A stretch of DNA of 64,000 nt from assembly GCA_002007465.1 (NCBI GenBank), contig LNAC01000684.1, positions 203,868 through 267,867 on the forward strand, in the 5' to 3' direction. This document shows, piece after piece, positions 24,042 through 36,037 of the stretch. Both the position numbers and the translations under genes were made by a program. The notes under the pieces are model-generated. The model had not been told where the DNA came from. It did not search any database and worked only from the letters and a program-made list of their open reading frames with translations. Position 1 is the first letter of the stretch; each line of letters starts with the position of its first letter. The DNA is from Ailurus styani (lineage: Eukaryota; Chordata; Mammalia; Carnivora; Ailuridae).

Positions 24042-25369
24042 ATGGATTTGAGAACCTCTCTTCTTTCTCACTCTCTTCTCCCCTCTTTGTATACAAACAA
24101 ATCTAATATATCTATATATAGGAATAAAAATTTAAATGTCCTAAAAGATAGTAAATATATTAACAAGAAAAGTGATAGGTATATTCACTACATTGATTTC
24201 TTTATTATTTCATTATTCACTAATTTCTTTGATTTGCCTGAATCCTTTTCAATAAACATATTTGCTTTTATGAGCAGAAAATATATATATTTTTTGTTTT
24301 CGAAATAATATTATGAGCCTCACGACTTGAGTTGAAGGTCCCATTAAAATATGCCAGATTCAAATGTGAGCAGCACAGTCATCACCTGCAAAAAAATGTG
24401 TATCAAAATGTCTGTAAGCCCTGGCTGAAGACTTCCGGAGGAGGCACTGCTGGGCTGAGCCAGGCCCCATTCCGTTGTCAAACAAAGGACGAAAATCTCA
24501 AGAGGTCTCTGGCTGGACACACAGGCTCCCCCATGGAGCTGGTGCTTAGTGTCTTTTTTTTCAAGGAGCTCAAATTGCTGCATGTCCTCATGTTCCTAAA
24601 TGCTCAGGGGCTCTCATCCGGCTGGGAAAAAGTGGCAATGTTTCCTACCCATCTTATGTGTGAAGGAACATTTCAAGCCTGGTGAGAACATGCAGAATGT
24701 TATCCTTAGATGACCACTCTCTACAGGAAGGTCCAATTTAGCATCAAATGCGATTCTCTTGGGTCGCACAGCCCAGATGTGGGGAGGCAGCTGCAGCCTC
24801 CCCTTTGGAAACTTCCCCATCCATCCCCCTCCTCCCTCCTCGTCTCACCCTCTTATTAAAAACCAAACAGCAACATAAAACAGGCTGATCTGATCCTCTA
24901 GGGAGACCTAAGAAATGTTTGCTGGGGATGGGACACATCCCTCAACCTCCAAGGAAAAAGCCCTCAAAACAAACGGCCCCCAGGATAACGTCTGGACTAC
25001 TGTGATTTCTTTCTGGAAGCTCTAAGTGCAAGGGAGCTGGCAGCTAAATGAAGGGGCACAATTCTGAGAACTTGCAATCAGGATTAATTGTGGAGATGAG
25101 GTCTGTGGGTTTAGAGAGGCTGCCTGTAGCCACTTGGACAAAGAGCAATTTTCCCTTCATCTCTCCCGTCAGGGACGCTCAGGGCTGGTTGCTATGGCTG
25201 ATGAAATGCACCTGACAACAGCCTGTGGCAGGAGCTTGTTAAGGAAGCCGTGGGGGCGAGCGAGCAGGCTATGCAGGGTATGCATAAACCTGGACCTGTC
25301 TCGGATGATGTCAAGCTTTGAATAAAATGACAGAAGAAGAAGAAGGAAAAGAAGAAGGGTGAAGGGAAG
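24042..25369 (+). other. Intronic stretch, nothing recognised
   Basis: The first 250 bp are AT-rich. The remainder appears unique, with no exon or young repeat. Confidence 0.45.
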
Positions 25370-25371
25370 AG

Positions 25372-25411
25372 GTTCTTTTTTTTTCTTTTCTTTTCTTTCC
25401 TTCCTTCCTCC

Positions 25412-25450
<39 letters not shown>

Positions 25451-25464
25451 TATTTTTTTTTTTA
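25372..25464 (+). repeat. (TTTC)n/(TTCC)n pyrimidine microsatellite
   Basis: This is roughly 93 bp of almost pure pyrimidine on the plus strand, with a TTTC core from about 25413. Confidence 0.9.
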
Positions 25465-25549
25465 TTGTCTAGGTCCTGTAGCAGGATGTCTGCACACACA
25501 GGGACTTCTGACCCTCTCTCCTCCATCGCCCTCTCTCCTGTCTGGTCTT

Positions 25550-26450
25550 AGCCTTGCATATCTCATCTGCATGGGCTGCTGCAACGCGGTGTTCTCAAGC
25601 AGTGACCCACCTGTCTTCGGTGGCCCTCTCCCATCGCTGGAAGTCAGCCAGACATTTTCAGACTGATGGCACGGCTCCATTTCCATGTGGCAACTCTGGC
25701 CCAGATTCCCTCCCTCCCACTAGTCCTGCATCCCGAGCTCAGCCTCAGACAGACTTCCAGGCCCTGTGCTCATGGAGTAACCTGGTCCTGTTTGGCGAAT
25801 GTTCACAGAACCTTTCACATCAGATATGTCCTTGTTGGTTTCCCAGCGGCCACCTCAATCCAAGCCTCAACCCGGAAGCCTGTGCTGGGCTGGGACCAGT
25901 GTTCTAATCCCTTTGCTCACCCCATACTCTCTTGCCCCACCCCAATCTATTCCAAACCTCTGCCTGGTTAAGCTTCCAGAAATGCCACTTCTAGTATGAC
26001 AGTGGCTTCTCACTATCTGCTCTCTGTTTCCACAGCATAAAGTCTAAGACATTTGGAATCCTGCTGCAGCCTGTGTTTCCATCTATCAGTTAGCCAAACA
26101 TTCTGCTTTTTCACTCAACCCCGCTTTGTGTGTTCCTCCCTCTCCCCTATCCCATATGGGAACACCTTTTCCCATTTCCAGCACGGCTGGTGGGCCCTGC
26201 TGTCCCTTCTTCACCTTTCCCAAAGTCACCTCCCTCTCTCCAGTCTGACTCCTGTGTTATCTCACAGGATCTCCATCCTCCTGTGTTGACTCACATTCCA
26301 TCCCCACCGAAAACCTGTCTGGACCTCACCTCTCCGAGATGATCTGTCTTTTCTGAACTCCCGCAACATTGTCATATCTGTCCCATGTGTTCTACATATT
26401 CTGCCTGCTGTCTTTCTGTATTTGGCATTGTTTTGGGAGGATATTACTAA
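25550..26450 (+). mobile_element. Old L2-type LINE relic, forward
   Basis: The sequence resembles the L2 3' region: 'gtggcttctcactatctgct', 'cagcataaagtctaag', and a pyrimidine-rich block with 'ctcacattccatccccaccg'. It appears to resume at 27400 after an L1M insertion. Family assignment is from memory and only moderate. Confidence 0.5.
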
Positions 26451-26469
26451 TTAAAAACTCATTAACTTG

Positions 26470-27390
26470 AAAACGGACTCACAGGGATTTGAAAAAATAG
26501 TGTTGAGTCCTATGCACCCTTCACCCAGATTCTACCAATATTGAGATTTTACATAACTGTGGCACAATATCAAAACCAGGAAACTGGCATTGGAACATTT
26601 CTATTAGCATATATATATATATATAAATATATATAAAATCTTATTTGTTTTTCACCATTGTTAAACCCACATTTGTGTGCATGTGTGTGTGTGTGTGCAC
26701 ACGTGCACCTGTGTGTATAGCTCTATGTGACTTTATGTAATTATAGATCTGGGCACCTGCTACCACGGTCACAATTCAGAACAGTTCCCTCATTACAAAA
26801 GAAGTCCCTGTTGCTACCCTTTTGTATTTGCACCTGGCCGCAACCCACCCTCTTTCCCCGTCCCCTAGTAAGCACTAAATTATCCTTTATCTCTGCAATT
26901 TTGTCCTTTGAGAATGTTAAATAAACAGAACCTTTTGAGACCAGCTGTTTCCACTAAGCTTGCTACCCTTCAGGTTCCTCTAGGTTGTATGTGCATACAT
27001 AGTTCCTTTCTTGTTATTGCTGAGTGGTGTTCAGCATGCGCAAACAGGGATTTTTATGAATGTAAGTTTTCATGTCTCTGGGGTAAATGCCCAAGAATGT
27101 GATTGCTGCATCATGTGGTGAGTACACATTTAGTTTTATAAGAAACTGCCAAACTATTTTCCAGAGCGGCTGCACCATTTCACACCTCCACCAGTAATGC
27201 ATGAGAGATCCAGTTTCTCCACATCTTTGCCAGCATGTGGTATTATAACTTTTGCTCTTTTGTTGCTTTTATAAATGTCCAGTGCGTCATTACATTTGAA
27301 TGTGCCGACCTGTCTGCTCATAAATCAGGTGATGGGTTGAACATTTCCACAGGCAGCACTATGTCCTATGTGGCTTATAGTGCTCCCCAA
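26470..27390 (-). mobile_element. Old L1M-type LINE 3' region, reverse
   Basis: 'gagtcctatgcacccttcac', 'aaactggcattggaacattt', 'taagaaactgccaaactatt' and 'cagtaatgcatgagagatcc' follow the reverse old L1. AT and GT simple repeats have grown inside it at 26605-26640 and 26677-26715. Confidence 0.7.
26605..26640 (+). repeat. (AT)n microsatellite
   Basis: This is an alternating AT tract with one interruption, inside the L1M relic. Confidence 0.85.
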
Positions 27391-27399
27391 ACGTCTGTG

Positions 27400-27610
27400 C
27401 ATTACCTGCGGTTTACCTGGAACTCCCGCCTCACCTCCCAGTTCATACTCTATCATGGAGGCATTTCATCTGTGCCTGACTCCTTTTTTGCCACCTCTAC
27501 CCTCCAGACTGAAAACTCCTTGAGGTCAAAGATTATGTCTTAATTATGTATACTTCAATTATTGGCACCTAGTAGCTGCTACATAAATATAGATACTTGT
27601 CACATGAGAA
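27400..27610 (+). mobile_element. L2 3' end, forward
   Basis: 'gactgaaaactccttgaggt', 'caaagattatgtcttaatta' and 'ttggcacctagtagctgcta' match the L2 3' terminal layout. Confidence 0.65.
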
Positions 27611-27989
27611 TAAAATACTAGAGCCTTTATCCAAAGGAAGGTGTTCAAGGCAGAGACAGCAGGACATTCAAAGGCACAGAATTGTTGCTGTGCGGCTCTA
27701 ATGAGCCACTGAAGGGGTTTCCTTATAACTGGACTGCAGAGTAAATGTCAAGAGGGGGTAAGACTGAGGCCTAGGGCAGGCCACAAAGCATCTCCTGGGA
27801 CAGCCACGGAATTTGGATTTAACATGAAGAAAGGGAAGACCTTCTTAAGCATACTAAGCAAGAGTCAACATACTGTAGTCAAAGAACATAGACCGTATAA
27901 TGCATTTTACTTGATTTTTTGGTTTGAAATCGAGTTTCCCTTTAGTCTTTGATATTCTGTTAATTTATGTATTCCTTTACTTAAGTCCT
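27611..27989 (+). other. Intronic stretch, nothing recognised
   Basis: No exon or repeat is supported. Confidence 0.45.
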
Positions 27990-28003
27990 CTGTGCATTTA
28001 TTT

Positions 28004-28178
28004 ATTTATTTTAAAGATTTAATTTATTTATTTGAGAGAGAGAGAGAGATCACAAGTAGGCAGAGAGGCAGGCTCCCCGCTGAGCAGGGAGCCCGATGTG
28101 GGGCTCGATCCCAGGACCCTGGGATCATGACCTGAGCCAAAGGCAGAGACTTTAACCCACTGAGCCACCCAGGCACCC
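28004..28178 (-). mobile_element. CAN-SINE, reverse
   Basis: It has a reverse SINE body and head 'ctgagccacccaggcacccc'. The 14-bp target duplication ctgtgcatttattt lies at 27990-28003 and 28179-28192. Confidence 0.96.
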
Positions 28179-28192
28179 CTGTGCATTTATTT

Positions 28193-29479
28193 TTATTTAT
28201 ATTAGGGTTTTTCTAAGGGAAGTTAAAAGCTCACAGCAAATCTGAGGGGAAAGTATGGAGAGTCCCCGTAGACTTCCGGCCCCTTCATGTGGTTCCACTT
28301 GACCTTTGTTGAGAGGCATGTGCTGAAACCACCCGGCATTCTGACTTGGTCACTTCCTGCTATATTCTAGCTGCTTTTTCATGTTTGGATACAACAGTTA
28401 GTTTATAAAGTCTCCCTACTGCACTCTGCGAATTATCATCTGTCCATTTGGTCAATAAAGGATCATCTTATGCTTCTGGATAAGTGCTTTCTTCCTAGGT
28501 CTATTTTGCTTGAGATAAAGACTGCATTGTTTGCTTTTATGTGTGTGTGTTTCCCTGACACGCCTCTGCCACCATTTCTGAGAAGATATTTTCTTCCCAA
28601 AGGCTTTCTGCTTCTGACATGGCAGATTCTCTGAAGTAAGAAGAAAAGACATTGTCCTTTGGATTCTTCCAGGCACTGAGGTTCTTCGAGTTCTTGACCA
28701 AAGGGTGAAGACAGCCTCCTTTCTACACCATGGGCATTAACAAATGGCCTTGTATCCTCAAATCTTAGAGATTTGATAAAATAGCTCTTTCTTTTCTTTC
28801 TTTTTCTTTTCTTAACAGCACAATTCCAGCCTCATGAGATTCTGTTTCCAGACTGCGGGGCATTGGGTCAGCAGATACTGGCATCAGTGTCCTTTTGGAG
28901 ATGCCTATGGCTTTATTCCCTCATCAAACTTACCTACCTCTTTTCCCCTACTAAGTCTGTGTTGCAAAAGGACCTCCAGCAGATGTGCTCCATCAGACTT
29001 TCATGTGGCTGAATCCCAGCAGTTGATGTAGCAGGTCGAAGTGACCTCCTGCTGTTGATTGTCAGTGAAGGCTGCAGAGTGCTGGGTATACCAGATGTCC
29101 ATCTGTAAGCCAGCAGCTTCCCTACGGATCAGCTATGGCTTCCTCCTGGGAGTTATGGTGGGACTGTGGGTGATCACATTTTCCAGTAACAGCACAAACA
29201 CTCACCCAGTTTGTCATATTTTTATACTGAATGGAGTTATCTGGACTCATGATTTATTAGGAAATATTTCATTCCCATAAAGAGAAATGGAGACTAACAA
29301 ATGAACACCCATATGCCTTCATGGATAAACATCGTCATCATGTGACCCCAGGTCACTGCTCATCTCTCTTCTCCCGACCCTCATTTTTTAATGGGACATC
29401 AGGGCCATTCGGTCTGGGGGCTACACAGGAAGAGACAACCACAAATTTTTTTTTATTATTGTAGTGTTATCATGTGCTA
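28193..29479 (+). other. Intronic stretch, mostly unassigned
   Basis: No exon is recognised. Parts of 28195-28470 are AT-rich with old-LINE flavour but cannot be assigned. Confidence 0.4.
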
Positions 29480-30488
29480 AGTTTTTAAAAGAAACTTTAT
29501 TTTTTAGAGCAGTTTTAGCTTTACAATATAATTGAGATCAAGGTACAGAGATTTCCCATACACCTCTTGCCCCACAGTTGCATCGTCTCTCCCGTTATCA
29601 ACATTACTCACCAGAATGGTACATTTTTAAATAAGGGTGAACCTACATTGACACATTGTAATCACCTAAAGTCCTTAGTTTACCTGAGGATTTACTCTTG
29701 GTGTTGTGCATTCAATGAGTTTGGACAAATATATAATGATATCCATCCATCATTATAACATCAAACAGAACGTTTTCACTGCTCTAAAAGTCCTCTGTGT
29801 TCTGCCTGTTCCTCTCTCCCACTGCCCATGCCTGGCAACCACTGAACTTTTAACAGTCTCCATGGTTTGCCTTTTCCAGAATGTCACAGAGTTGGAATCA
29901 TATAGTGTGAAGCTTTCTCATATTGGCTTCTTTCACTTTAAGTTTCTTCTATGTCTCTTCAGGTGTGATAGCTCATTTTTATGTAGCACTGAATCCTATT
30001 CCCTTATCTGGTTGCCACAGTGTATTTATCCATTCACCTACTGAAACATATCTTGGTTGCTTCCAAGTTTTGGCAAGTATGAATAAAGTTGCTCTACACA
30101 TCCAAGTGTAGGTTTTATGTGAACACAAATTTCCAGCTCCCTTGGGTAAATACAAAGGACGAATATTGCTGGACAGCATGGTGAATGGTATGTTTAGCTC
30201 TGTATGAACATCTCATACAACGTATGAGAGTTTCTGTAGCTCCACATCTTTGTCGGCATTTGGTATTGTCAGTTTTCTAGATTTTGTCCATTCTAGTAGA
30301 TGTGTAGTGGTATCTCATTGTCGTTTTGACTTGCATTTCCCTGATAACACATGATGTAGAACATCTTTTCATAGGTTTTATTACCATCTGTATATCTTCT
30401 TTGGTGAGGTAACTGTTAAGATATTTGGCCCATTTTCAAACCAGGTTGTTTGTTTTCTCACTGTTGGCTTTTAAGAATTCTTTGTAGA

Positions 30489-30489
30489 N
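30489..30489. other. Single-N assembly junction 2
   Basis: The 80 bases before the N (30409-30488) repeat after it (30490-30569) with two adjacent differences. This is consistent with unmerged contig ends. Confidence 0.9.
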
Positions 30490-30570
30490 GTAACTGTTAA
30501 GATATTTGGCCCATTTTCAAACCAGGTTGTTTGTTTTCTCACTGTTGGCTTAAAAGAATTCTTTGTAGAG

Positions 30571-30749
30571 GTACCTGGGTGGTTCAGCTGGTTAAGCATC
30601 CAACTCTTGGTTTCAGCTCAGGTCATGATCTCACAGTGGTGGAATTGAGCCCCGCGTCATGTTCTGTCCTTAGCATAGAGTCTGCTTCAGATCTCTCACT
30701 TTCCCTTCTGTGCTCTCTCTCTCTCTCAAATAAAAACATATTTAAAAAA
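30571..30749 (+). mobile_element. CAN-SINE, forward, inside L1M
   Basis: Its head is gtacctgggtggttcagctg and its tail CTCTCTCAAATAAAAAC. A target copy near aattctttgta precedes it and aattcttcgta follows. Confidence 0.92.
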
Positions 30750-32110
30750 AATTCTTCGTATATTTTGGATAACAGTTCCTTATCAAGTGTGACTTTTGCA
30801 AATAATTTCTCCCAGTATGTGGCTTATCTTTTAATCTATTTATATTGTTTACAGAAAATAAGAAGTTTTTAACTTTAATGAAGCCCCCCTTATTAATTAA
30901 TCACTTTCATGGATCATGAAACTAAAAGTTATCTTTTATGATAACTCTGAAACTAAACTAAACTAGTTTTATGAACTAAGAAGTTATCACCATACCCAAG
31001 GTCATGTAGATCTTCTCCTATGTTATCTTCTAGGAATTTTACAGTTTGCATTTTGCATTTAGGTCTATGATTAATTTTGAGTTAATTTTTGTGAAGGGTG
31101 TAAGATTTATATCTATACTCATTTTTTATACGTGTAAACATCCAGTTGTTCCAGCACCATTTGTCAAAGAGGCTATCCTGCTCCCTTGTATTGCTTTTGC
31201 TCCTTTGTCAGAGATCAGTTGACTATATTTATCTGGGTCTATTTCTGGGTTTTATATTCTGCTCCAGTGATCTATTTATCTATTTCTTGCCAAAACCACA
31301 CTACCTTGATTACTGTAACTTTATAGTAAGTCTTGAAGCCAGGTAGTATTAGTCCTGCAACTTTCTTCTCCTACAATACTGTGTTGGCTATTCTGAGTCT
31401 TGCCTAACCGTATAAACTTTGGAATCAGTTTGTCAATACCCATAAAATAATTTGTTGAGATTTGTATTGGATTGCACTGAATCTATAAATCAATTTAAGA
31501 AGAACTGACATTGCATCTTCCTATCCACGAACATAAACTATCTCTCCATTTATTTAATTATTTGGTTTTGTATATCAGTTTTATATTTTTCCTCATTATA
31601 CATTTTGTATATATTTTGTGGTATTTATACCTAAGTATTTCATTTTTTTGCACACTTTGACAAAGTATTTCATTTTTTCATCATTTAGTGGCATTGTGTT
31701 TTTAATTCTAAATTCTGGTTGTTCATTGTATATAGGAAAGTAATGACTTGTGTAACAACATGGTATTTTGAAAACCTGCTTTAAACACTTATTAGTTTAT
31801 TTCATGAGACATATTGGTGTCAGTTTTTTTTTCCTAGAATACCTTTGTCTGATTTTGTTATTTGGGTAATGCTGGCCTTATAGAATGAGTTAAGAAGTAT
31901 TGCCTCTGCCTCGATTCTCTGAAAAAGACTGTAGAGAATTGGTATAATTTACTCTTTAAATGTTTGATGTAATTCACCAGTGAATCCCTCTGGACCTCGT
32001 ACTTTCTGTTTTTGGAAGGTTATTATTAATTAAATGTTGTTAATAGATACTATTCAGACTGTCTATTTATTCTTAAGTGAATTTTGGCAGATTGTGTCTT
32101 TTAAGGAATT

Positions 32111-33971
32111 AGTCCATTCCATCTGGCTTATCCAGATAGAGCTCAACTAGGGTGGACAGAAGCAGAGAGAACTGATCCTGTTCTATGGCATGTGCTCAAA
32201 TCTCATGACCGGTCAGCCATGGACATATGTATAATGAACATGTATTACACCCTGGTTATGAGCACAGTGATGAAGTGTCCACACTTATCCATTTAGAACC
32301 CTGTGGAAGGTGCTATCAACTCTCATGTTTCCAGAATGTCCTTTCCTGAAAGTATATCCAGGTCTTACACTATCCTCTCAAAAAAAAAGTTTAAGTTTCC
32401 TTTCTTCTATCTCCCACACTCAAAAGTAGACTATGCACAAATAAATTCGTTAAGTGTAATTTATTTTAATTTATGTATCTAAAAATTAAAGGGGACTACT
32501 ATTTATAGTTCTTCAGCTTTGTCTATAGGTAGAGGGAGTATATAGGACAAACATTAAAGGCCCCAAGAATCAAAGAGATAAGATACTTGTATAGCAGCCT
32601 ATGCTGGCCTAGAGCTGAAATATTTACTTAGAGTAGGAATTCTTAGTCGAGGTTCCATGTGTACTCAGGGGATCATAAATGGAATTCTAATTTGTATGTA
32701 TATGGGTAATTTTCTATGATAGGAAGCCAGAGCTATCCTCTGATGCTTAAAGGAGTCCATGGACTCCAAATTTCCAATTTTTTTCTTTAAACTACAGATG
32801 AGTGCAGAGCAGCAAGGTTTGGCTATGACCTAACTATAAACCCATAAAGGAATCTAGAGAAAGAATATGTCAGCATGAAGGGAGTTAACAGCTATGGAAA
32901 CAAAGAAAAAACAGGAAATGGAAGCTGGGAAAGAACTTTCCATATTCCTTCCAGAACAGAGGTAATCTTGACCCCAAAATGTCAAGCGTTAGGGTTGGAT
33001 TGGTAAAGCATCACAGTGGAAGGCAATGCAGAGCATTCATGTTGGCCAGCACTGTTAAATAGTATGTGTCTGTTTCTAATGTTCTGATTCTAGTCATGCC
33101 AGCCCCTCTCTGGAAGTCCTCTGGCTTCTCACATGGCTCCATCTATTGAAAAGGGGGAAGCTACACTTCTCATGAAGTAATCAGTCTTGGGTATTTGGCT
33201 GATTTGAGGACAAACCCACTATCAATGTCCAAATGCAGTCCTGAGCTGAGGATCAAGGGGCATGGGAATCTCATCTGGGCATCAAATGATGCCCTGTGGG
33301 ATTTCTTGTGAGGAGACACCATCTATAGTGCTTGGCATCACCATGGAGTAAGCACCTTTTCTAGAAGCTTCAGTGACTGTGCAATCGCCAGGAGCGCTCT
33401 GTAGTGAGAGTAATCTGTTACTCTTCATAGACCTGACATTTACAGGGATCTTGTAATACAGGACAATGGATTTCTGGAGATCAGAAACAGGGATGCCACT
33501 GTAAATGCACTGTAAGCCCTTCTGTCACTCTCTCCCAACAGTATCCTAAAGGCAGATCAATCCTGCTCATTTTTCCAATGAGCCTAATGAAGTTAAATTT
33601 CTTAGACAGTCATCACAGTGCCAGAAAGGAAGAGACGGTGAACTAGGAAATAAGGCTTGAAAATACCCCATTCATTCCAGCATTCTATGTGGAGTTTTTA
33701 GGACACCATCCTCCCTGGGAAATATTTTTCAAGACAGTTGCTATTGCTTTCCTTCATGAGCCATGAAAATGCATATCACTTACAGCAACAGGATGACACA
33801 CCCCTCTGCACATCCTAAGGGGCTTCTCTGGTTTCCCACCGTTCTCACACAAGGGCACACATCTACTTTGTGAGGCCTTACTGGGATATGGTGACACCAA
33901 GGCATTTACATGCTTGGTAAGAAAACTATTCTTTTGGAGGGTCAATATTTTCCATTTTATTTTTTACCCCT
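32111..33971 (+). other. Intronic stretch, nothing recognised
   Basis: This is moderately AT-rich, apparently unique sequence with no exon or young repeat. Confidence 0.45.
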
Positions 33972-34455
33972 GTAGTGGGTTGAATTGTAAGGCTCAAAAT
34001 ATATGTCTACATTCCCAACCCTGGATCACTAGAATGTGGCCTTATTTGGAATAAGGATCTTTGCAAACAAAAATAAGGTAAGGGTCTCCAGAAGAGAGCC
34101 TCTAAGATTAGGGTAGGTCCTAAAGCCAAAGAGGGATGTCTTTATAAAAGACAGAAGAGGAAAATGATACAGAGTTGCAGGAAAGAAAGCCACATGTGGT
34201 CAGAGACTGATACTTGGGGGTTGCATTTATGGGCCAAGGACCACAGAGAATTGTCAACAGCCGCCAGAAGCTAGGAGAGAGAGGTAAGAATGAATTCTCC
34301 TTCAGAGGCTCCGGAAGAAACCAACTCTGGTGACATCCTGAGTTCAGACTTCTGGCCCCTAAACTGTGAGAGAATAAATACATTTCTGTTGTTTTAAGCC
34401 ACCTTATGTATTTAAGAATAAATACATTTCTGTTTGTTCTGGCAGCCCTAGGGGA
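33972..34455 (+). mobile_element. MLT1-type MaLR LTR, forward
   Basis: It runs from 'tgtagtgggttgaattgtaa' through 'atgtggccttatttggaata', 'agccgccagaagctaggaga' and 'aactgtgagagaataaatac' to 'tctggcagccctagggg'. The last part repeats 'aataaatacatttctgtt' over a short distance. Confidence 0.85.
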
Positions 34456-34636
34456 TAAATGCAATCCCCAAATAATTTAAATAATACATGAAATTTCATG
34501 TCATGAAAACTTTACTATTTCATGTTTTTTATTTCATATTGTATGTATTGCTTTATTTTGTGAATCAAGGTCTCTGAGATTTATTTGTATCATCCTAGGA
34601 TCATGAGCATAAACAGATGGGGCTAAAGAGTGGCCC

Positions 34637-34809
34637 CTGAGCCTGGTGGTGGGTATTAAGGAGGGCACGTATTGCATGGAGCACTGGGTGTGTTGCATAA
34701 ACAATGAATCTTGGATCACTGAATAAATAAAATAAAATAAAATAAAATAAAATAAAATAAAATAAAATAAAATAAAAATAAAATAAAATAAAATAAAATA
34801 GAAAAAATA
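34637..34809 (+). mobile_element. Young L1 3' end with expanded (TAAAA)n tail
   Basis: 'gagcctggtggtgggtatta', 'catggagcactgggtgtgtt' and 'tcttggatcactgaataaat' equal the 3' end of the L1 at 14160-14284. The tail from about 34722 is an expanded TAAAA repeat. It is strongly 5'-truncated. Confidence 0.92.
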
Positions 34810-35015
34810 AAGCATTCCCCCTGAGCCAGCAACAAAATAAAAAGACCGACTGCTTTACGGCCTCTGCTTCCCCATATACATCCCTGGTTTAGAGTCAGGC
34901 ACTGCTCTTAAGAGGGTGATGAAGGTGCACGCACAAGGCAGCTTTAGAAACAGCTTTTAAGTTGCCACCAAAATACATGTTAAGACATTTGTTTCCACCA
35001 TATATTTCTACTCAC

Positions 35016-35061
<46 letters not shown>

Positions 35062-35167
35062 CTGTACAGTATAGACATGAGTAATATATGATGTCTGTAG
35101 AAAAATCCCATTTAACATAATGAGTTTTTGCTTGGGTTCTATGTAGGAAGCTTTTTAGACGGGCACT
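34810..35167 (+). other. Short intronic stretch with a tetranucleotide repeat
   Basis: No exon is seen. The only clear structure is the TATC repeat at 35017-35060. Confidence 0.5.
35017..35060 (+). repeat. (TATC)11 microsatellite
   Basis: Eleven perfect tetranucleotide units are present. It is a likely polymorphic marker. Confidence 0.95.
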
Positions 35168-35180
35168 ACAGATTATTTCT

Positions 35181-36024
35181 TTTTTTAAATTTAATTTAAT
35201 TTTTTCAGTGATCCAAGATTCATTGTTTATGCACCACACCCAGTGCTCCCTGCAATACGTGCCCTCCTTAATACCCAACATAAGGCTCACCCATCCCTCC
35301 AGTGCCCCCTCCAAAACCCTCAGTTTGTTTCTCAGAATCCACAGTCTCTCATGGTTCATCCACCCACCTCCACCAATTTCCTCCAATTCACTTTTCTTTT
35401 CCTTCTCCTAAGGTCCTCCATGTTATTCCTTATGCTACACAAGTAAGAAAACCACATAATAATTGGCTTTCTCTGCTTGACTTACTTTACTCAGCATAAA
35501 CCTCTTCAGTCCCGTCCATGTTGATACAAAAGTTGGGTATTCATCCTTTCTGATGGCTGAGTAATATTCCATTGTATATATGGACCACATCTTCTTTATC
35601 TATTTGTCTGTTGAAGGGAATCTTTCTCAGTTTGGCAATTATAAACATCGCTTCTATGAACATTGGGGTACATAAGGCCTTTCTTTTCACTACATCTGTA
35701 TCTTTGGGGTAAATACCCAGTAGTGCAATTGCAGAGTCATAGGGTAGCTCTATTTTTAATTTTTTGAGGAATCTCCCCCCTGTTTTTTTTTTTTTTGAGA
35801 TTTTATTTATTTGACCGAGAGAGAGATCACAAGTAGGCAGAGAGGCAGGCAGAGAGAGAGGAGGAAGCAAGCTCCCTGCTGAGCAGAGACCTTAATGCAG
35901 GGCTGGATCCCAGGACCCTGAGATCATGACCTGAGCCGAAGGCAGCAGCTTTAACCCACTGAGCCACCCAGGCGCCCCTCCACACTGTTTTCCAAAGTTT
36001 TTACACCAATTTGCATTCCCACCA
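35181..36024 (-). mobile_element. Young carnivore L1, reverse, 5'-truncated, split by a SINE
   Basis: The inverted L1 3' UTR ('gtgatccaagattcattgtt') and ORF2 end ('atggctgagtaatattccat') are followed by the 5' limit at 'tttgcattcccaccaaca'. The 13-bp target duplication acagattatttct lies at 35168-35180 and 36025-36037. A reverse CAN-SINE interrupts it. Frames are broken. Confidence 0.95.
35783..35978 (-). mobile_element. CAN-SINE, reverse, inside L1
   Basis: A poly-T start and 'gattttatttatttgaccga' lead to the inverted head 'ctgagccacccaggcgcccc'. The L1 sequence continues on each side. The target repeat (ctccacactgttt on the right) is diverged on the left. Confidence 0.95.
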
Positions 36025-36037
36025 ACAGATTATTTCT

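Larger units (their letters stand above)
29480..32110 (-). mobile_element. Long old L1M LINE, reverse, with internal deletion
   Basis: This follows the reverse complement of an L1MA/MB-type element for about 2.6 kb. It starts at the 3' UTR ('ttttagagcagttttagctt', 'tcaccagaatggtacatttt') and runs through ORF2 ('ttgctccacatctttgtcgg'-type, 'ccagttgttccagcaccatt', 'gtaatgctggccttatagaa'). Around 31800-31850 it jumps across a large part of ORF2, so it is internally deleted. It contains assembly junction 2 and one CAN-SINE. All frames are broken. Confidence 0.85.
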
